Shown here: positions 5,154 to 7,921 of the stretch, piece by piece
Layout: each line of letters opens with the position of its first letter
Position numbering within the stretch: the stretch's first letter is position 1
Source of the DNA: Planctomycetota bacterium
GTDB taxonomy: Bacteria > Planctomycetota > Phycisphaerae > Phycisphaerales > SM1A02
Assembly (NCBI GenBank): GCA_027295435.1
Contig: JAPUKX010000247.1
Span: 1-7,921, forward strand
DNA length: 7,921 bases
Reading direction: 5' to 3'
Translations under genes and position numbers: made by a program
The notes under the pieces: generated by a model
What the model saw: only the letters and a program-made list of their open reading frames with translations
The model's database searches: none
What the model was told of the DNA's origin: nothing

Positions 5154-6299
5154 ATGCCCACGACGCGCGACTACTACGAGATCCTTGGCGTGCCGACCAA
5201 TGCCTCGGATAATGAGATCAAGCGCGCCTATCGACGGCTGGCCATGAAGTACCATCCCGATCGCAATCCGGGCGATCCCGAGGCGGAGGCGAAGTTCAAG
5301 GAGTGCGCGGAATCCTACGAGGTGCTCTGCGACTCCGAGCGCCGCACGATTTACGATCGTTATGGCCACAGCGGGTTGCGGTCCACCCCAGGCCACGATT
5401 TCAGCTCGATGAACGCCCAAGACATCTTCTCGATGTTCGAGGAGATCTTCGGCGGCATCGGGACCGGCGCTCGCGGCCGGAGGCGCGGCGGCGTCCCTCG
5501 TGGCTACGACCTGGAGACTGAGGTTGAAGTGACCTTGGACGAGGTGCTCGCTGGCACCACTCGCGATGTGGAGTTCAAGCGGCTGGACGTCTGTAAGGCC
5601 TGCGGCGGCGAGGGGGCCAAGCCCGGCACCAAGCCACAAGCGTGCCCCACCTGCGGCGGAGGCGGCCAGGTGGTCCAGGCCGGCTTTGGCGGCATGTTCC
5701 GCATGGTGACCACTTGCCGGCAATGTCAAGGCCGAGGCACCGTCATCGCCGAGAAATGTCCCGACTGCCACGGCTCCGGGCGGGTATCGATCAAGCGGAA
5801 GCTGAGGGTGAAGATTCCGCCGGGCATCCACGCCCGACAGGCTGTGCGCGTGGCCGGCGAAGGCGAGCCGCCCCAGCCGAAGGACAGCCCCAGCGGCCGG
5901 GGCATTCGTGGTGATCTTCAGGTGGTTGTGCGAGTACGCGAGCATCAGCAGTTTGAGCGCGACGGCGACCATCTGCTGGTGGCGGTGCCCATTGCATTCA
6001 CACAAGCTGCCTTGGGGGCCCAGGTGGATATTCCGTCGCTCGATGGGCCGGCGTCGCTGAACGTTCCGCCCGGCACCCAGCACGGCGCATTGTTTCGTCT
6101 CCCTCAGCGCGGGCTTCCCAACTTGCGCTCCGGCCAGCGGGGCGATCTGGTGGTGGTGGTGCAACTGGTTGTTCCCAGAAAGCTCAGTGACGGTCAGAAG
6201 AACCTGCTGCGGGAGTACGCCAAGACGGAGAAACTAGACGTCGGCGCGGGGAGCCCATCGATGTGGACCAAAATCAAGGACGCGGTGGCCGGAACCTAG
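5154..6299 (+). CDS. dnaJ: Chaperone protein DnaJ (type I Hsp40)
   Basis: The product is 381 residues, the normal length for full DnaJ, a cytoplasmic co-chaperone that delivers clients to DnaK and stimulates its ATPase. The J domain (about 5-70) starts DYYEILGV and has the essential HPD at 34-36. A short, Phe-poor linker follows with the conserved DIFSMFEEIFGG motif (90-101). The zinc domain has all four perfect CxxCxGxG motifs, at 147-154, 164-171, 188-195 and 202-209. The C-terminal substrate-binding and dimerisation domains then follow (LRVKIPPGI, GDLQVVVRV, LNVPPGTQHG, RGDLVVVV). ATG 5154 is the only reasonable start: a TGA lies in frame 12 bases upstream. There is no clear Shine-Dalgarno. 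grpE follows after 24 bases, so the two are probably co-transcribed. No dnaK is present in the window. Confidence 0.97.
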   Translation: MPTTRDYYEILGVPTNASDNEIKRAYRRLAMKYHPDRNPGDPEAEAKFKECAESYEVLCDSERRTIYDRYGHSGLRSTPGHDFSSMNAQDIFSMFEEIFGGIGTGARGRRRGGVPRGYDLETEVEVTLDEVLAGTTRDVEFKRLDVCKACGGEGAKPGTKPQACPTCGGGGQVVQAGFGGMFRMVTTCRQCQGRGTVIAEKCPDCHGSGRVSIKRKLRVKIPPGIHARQAVRVAGEGEPPQPKDSPSGRGIRGDLQVVVRVREHQQFERDGDHLLVAVPIAFTQAALGAQVDIPSLDGPASLNVPPGTQHGALFRLPQRGLPNLRSGQRGDLVVVVQLVVPRKLSDGQKNLLREYAKTEKLDVGAGSPSMWTKIKDAVAGT

Positions 6300-6305
6300 T
6301 CCTGC

Positions 6306-6314
6306 GGAGGTGAT
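6306..6314 (+). promoter_or_regulatory. Very strong Shine-Dalgarno of grpE
   Basis: GGAGGTGAT matches nine consecutive positions of the standard 16S rRNA 3' tail complement. It begins 6 bases after the dnaJ stop and its last base is 9 bases before the grpE ATG at 6324, supporting that start over the later in-frame ATG at 6354. It contrasts with the near absence of such a site at dnaJ. Confidence 0.75.
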
Positions 6315-6323
6315 GCACTACCG

Positions 6324-6935
6324 ATGCCGAAGCGCAATGCTCATCAACCGAAGATGCCCGGACGCGTTACCAATGCCAGCACAACAAAGCGGGCGCCGGC
6401 TGAGGGTACACCGGAGGTGGTCCAGGAGGCAGCCGCCGACGAGGTCGAGGCTCCCCAGGACCCCTCGGCTTTGTTGGAGCGGCTCCAAGTCGAGCTCGAG
6501 GACGCAATCGCTGCTCGGCAGCGTGCGTTGGCGGATTTTGCGAATTTCCAACGCCGGGCGGTCGAGAACGAACACCGCGCCGCTGAAACCGGGGCCGCCC
6601 GGGTGGTCAGGTCGATGCTCGGCGTGCTCGATCATCTCGATCTGGCGCTGGATCAAGACGCCGAGCAGACCACCGTTGAGCAGCTTCTCGGCGGCGTACG
6701 GATCACACAGTGCGAGCTGGTCAAGGCATTAGAGAGTCAGGGAGTGCAGCGGATCGAGCCGCTTGTAGGCGAGGAGTTTGACCCGAACCAACATGAGGCG
6801 GTGATGCGGCAGCCGGCCGAGGGCATTGCGCCCAACCATATTGTCTCCGTCCTTCAGCTGGGTTACGCAATGGGCGATCAGGTGCTCCGCCCGGCCAAGG
6901 TCGCCGTCGCCGCGCCCCACGATGAGGGGGAGTGA
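6324..6935 (+). CDS. grpE: GrpE, nucleotide exchange factor for DnaK
   Basis: The product is 203 residues, typical for GrpE, a cytoplasmic homodimer that releases ADP from DnaK. The first ~45 residues are disordered-looking (Lys/Arg-rich, then Glu/Ala-rich). A long coiled-coil helix follows (about 48-90) with the family motif ADFANFQRR at 70-78. A helical segment (93-140) comes next, and then the beta-domain with FDPNQHEAVMR (152-162) and GYAMGDQVLRPAKVAV (180-195). The usual Arg in GDRVLRPA is Gln186 here, a mild change. Pairing with dnaJ is normal, but the order dnaJ-grpE, without dnaK between or beside them, differs from the common grpE-dnaK-dnaJ arrangement. The gene ends 2 bases before the FmdB gene start, which suggests translational coupling. 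Confidence 0.93.
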   Translation: MPKRNAHQPKMPGRVTNASTTKRAPAEGTPEVVQEAAADEVEAPQDPSALLERLQVELEDAIAARQRALADFANFQRRAVENEHRAAETGAARVVRSMLGVLDHLDLALDQDAEQTTVEQLLGGVRITQCELVKALESQGVQRIEPLVGEEFDPNQHEAVMRQPAEGIAPNHIVSVLQLGYAMGDQVLRPAKVAVAAPHDEGE

Positions 6936-6937
6936 CA

Positions 6938-7276
6938 ATGCCCACGTATGATTATGTTTGTGATGCCTGCGGTCATGAGTTCGAACTGTTCCAAGCCATG
7001 ACCGACCGGGTCAAGCGCAAGTGCCCTAAGTGCGAGAAGCCCAGGCTCAAACGCCTCATCGGCGCCGGGGCCGGCGTCATCTTCAAAGGCAGCGGCTTCC
7101 ACGAAACCGACTATCGAAGCGACTCCTACAAGAAGGCGGCCGAGGCCGATAAGAAGGCAGCCCGGGGCAAGACGACCAAGAAGGCTGACAAGGCGGCCAA
7201 GTCCAAGGCGAAGTCAAGCGACTCGTCGAGCTCGTCGCAATCCTCCAGCGGTTCGCAGAGTAAAGACACGGATTGA
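6938..7276 (+). CDS. FmdB-family zinc-ribbon protein with Lys/Ala/Ser-rich tail
   Basis: The product is 112 residues. The N-terminal ~45 residues form a zinc ribbon, MPTYDYVCDACGHEFE followed by CPKC, with Cys pairs at 8/11 and 29/32. This is the FmdB-type 'CxxC_CxxC_SSSS' family, named for exactly this layout plus a Ser-rich tail. The conserved GxGVIFKGSGFHETDYR segment follows at about 47-65. The remaining third is low-complexity: Lys/Ala-rich (histone-H1-like in composition), then almost pure Ser. The family's molecular role is not established; FmdB was first proposed as a regulator of the formamidase gene. ATG 6938 is preferred over GTG 6932 because it gives the canonical MPTYDY start, with GAGG 10 bases upstream inside the end of grpE. 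The 2-base gap to grpE implies the same transcript, hinting at a link to protein quality control, which is inference. Confidence 0.9.
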   Translation: MPTYDYVCDACGHEFELFQAMTDRVKRKCPKCEKPRLKRLIGAGAGVIFKGSGFHETDYRSDSYKKAAEADKKAARGKTTKKADKAAKSKAKSSDSSSSSQSSSGSQSKDTD

Positions 7277-7279
7277 AGG

Positions 7280-7293
7280 AGACCGGCCGGTCT
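7280..7293. other. 14-bp perfect palindrome in the convergent intergenic gap
   Basis: AGACCGGCCGGTCT is its own reverse complement and starts 4 bases after the stop of the FmdB gene. It lies in the 36-base gap between the two convergent genes, a typical place for a bidirectional terminator, but the hairpin would have only about 5 pairs and there is no T-run. A second 10-bp palindrome (CTATCGATAG, 7313-7322) overlaps the stop of the minus-strand gene. Confidence 0.35.
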
Positions 7294-7312
7294 GCCAACA
7301 GCCGACAGCTTC

Positions 7313-7759
7313 CTATCGATAGATCTCGACGGGATCCCACGTCCCATTGGAGCTCGCGCGGCGCTGGAGGATCCATGTCTTGCCGAGGACAATGTCCACC
7401 AGGAAGATCGCATCGGGCTTGTTGAAGGTGGGTCGTTGAATCTCCAGCAGGCCGGAGGTTGCCGCTTTGACCGGCCCGACGCGCAGCTCCCAGGTGTTCC
7501 GAACGCTGGGGTTATCCAAATTACCGCGGAGGCGGTAGATGGCGCCGGTTGCCGTGTCGAGCATCCCCACCGTGTCGTCGAAACTGATGATCTGTACGGC
7601 CGGTACAACAAACCCGCGGACATTGGCCCCCGAGCTCGTCATCTGCTGGTCACGGCCGGCGGCGCCCATCGCGATGACGATGGCCGTTGCCCCCACCGCC
7701 AGGATCACCAACACCCGCAGGTGTGATTTCATCTTCTTCATCTTCTTCGTGCGCTCCAT
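7313..7759 (-). CDS. Small signal-anchored protein of unknown function with two DxxxGxxW-like repeats
   Basis: With the ATG at 7757-7759 the product is 148 residues. A strongly basic N-region (RTKKMKKMK) is followed by a hydrophobic segment (about 14-34), so it is probably a signal peptide or membrane anchor facing the periplasm. The rest is beta-rich with two similar motifs: GMLDTATGAIYRL (65-77) and FLVDIVLGKTWIL (119-131), the second followed by a Trp (141) and a WDPVEI end. Short proteins with LDTxTGxxW motifs are common but mostly uncharacterised. The frame stays open to a GTG at 7870, but that extension lacks a signal-like start and a Shine-Dalgarno. ATGs at 7741 and 7732 are alternatives, and a GGAG 12 bases before 7741 favours that one slightly. 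Convergent to the chaperone operon and probably unrelated to it. I do not recognise the gene. Confidence 0.65.
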   Translation of the reverse strand: MERTKKMKKMKSHLRVLVILAVGATAIVIAMGAAGRDQQMTSSGANVRGFVVPAVQIISFDDTVGMLDTATGAIYRLRGNLDNPSVRNTWELRVGPVKAATSGLLEIQRPTFNKPDAIFLVDIVLGKTWILQRRASSNGTWDPVEIYR

Positions 7760-7921
7760 GTTGCAAGGATCGAGGTTCCCCCATAGCACTGTGCCATGGC
7801 CCTGGAAAACCCTCTTGAACCTTGCCACATTTCCGGCCGGATGCACGGCTGAGTCTGCAAATCGAAGCACATTTCACCCGGTACGACCGTCCAGGTTTGC
7901 CTCGTTTAACGCCCCAACCTA

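Noticed and set aside
5082..6164. 360-residue open frame on the minus strand opposite dnaJ
   Set aside because: It mirrors dnaJ, shows no family features and runs into the heptad repeat region.
6310..6732. 140-residue open frame overlapping grpE in another frame
   Set aside because: It is Arg/Ser-rich shadow coding; its apparent start is inside the grpE Shine-Dalgarno, and grpE is certain.
6932..6937. GTG start two codons upstream in the FmdB gene
   Set aside because: The family begins MPTYDY, which is given by ATG 6938 with a better-spaced ribosome binding site.
1..7921. Search for a novel defence, secretion or mobile-element system
   Set aside because: Every gene but the two flanking ones belongs to a known chaperone or FmdB family; no nuclease, transposase, integrase, toxin-antitoxin pair or array is visible.

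Overview
The window looks like chromosomal DNA from a GC-rich bacterium, most likely a planctomycete. The best clue is the first, partial gene: its N-terminus carries the short zinc-ribbon signature CGYNLxGL...CPECG fused to a multi-pass membrane region, an arrangement common in Planctomycetota, especially Phycisphaerae-like lineages. Multiple GroEL copies and an FmdB protein with a Lys/Ala/Ser tail fit that. The lineage is an inference; no rRNA is present.

Layout: (1) 1-843, the 3' part of a membrane protein gene. (2) 844-1138, a 295-base leader holding a branched inverted repeat, a good CIRCE-like operator with an exact 9-base spacer, and a 5'UTR hairpin. (3) 1139-4947, groEL1 - groES - groEL2, where two divergent full-length GroEL paralogues flank one co-chaperonin. 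(4) 5154-6935, dnaJ then grpE, without dnaK. (5) 6938-7276, a small FmdB-type zinc-ribbon gene 2 bases after grpE. (6) 7313-7759, a convergent minus-strand gene for a small signal-anchored protein of unknown function.

All genes from groEL1 to the FmdB gene lie on one strand and form a protein-folding block. GroEL1/GroEL2 with GroES are the chaperonin (folding chamber) arm. DnaJ and GrpE are the co-chaperone and nucleotide-exchange factor of DnaK, which must be encoded elsewhere. The CIRCE-like site suggests HrcA-type repression of at least groEL1.

No unknown multi-gene system (defence, mobile element or CRISPR) is visible. The unexplained signal is in the intercistronic RNA. The groEL1-groES gap has two hairpins with identical 7-base arms. 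The groES-groEL2 gap has a perfect 9-bp stem enclosing two further hairpins. The groEL2-dnaJ gap has a long inverted repeat and then a heptanucleotide tandem repeat running right up to the dnaJ start codon, where a good Shine-Dalgarno is missing. These could set the relative output of each chaperone by processing or translational control, but that is inference.
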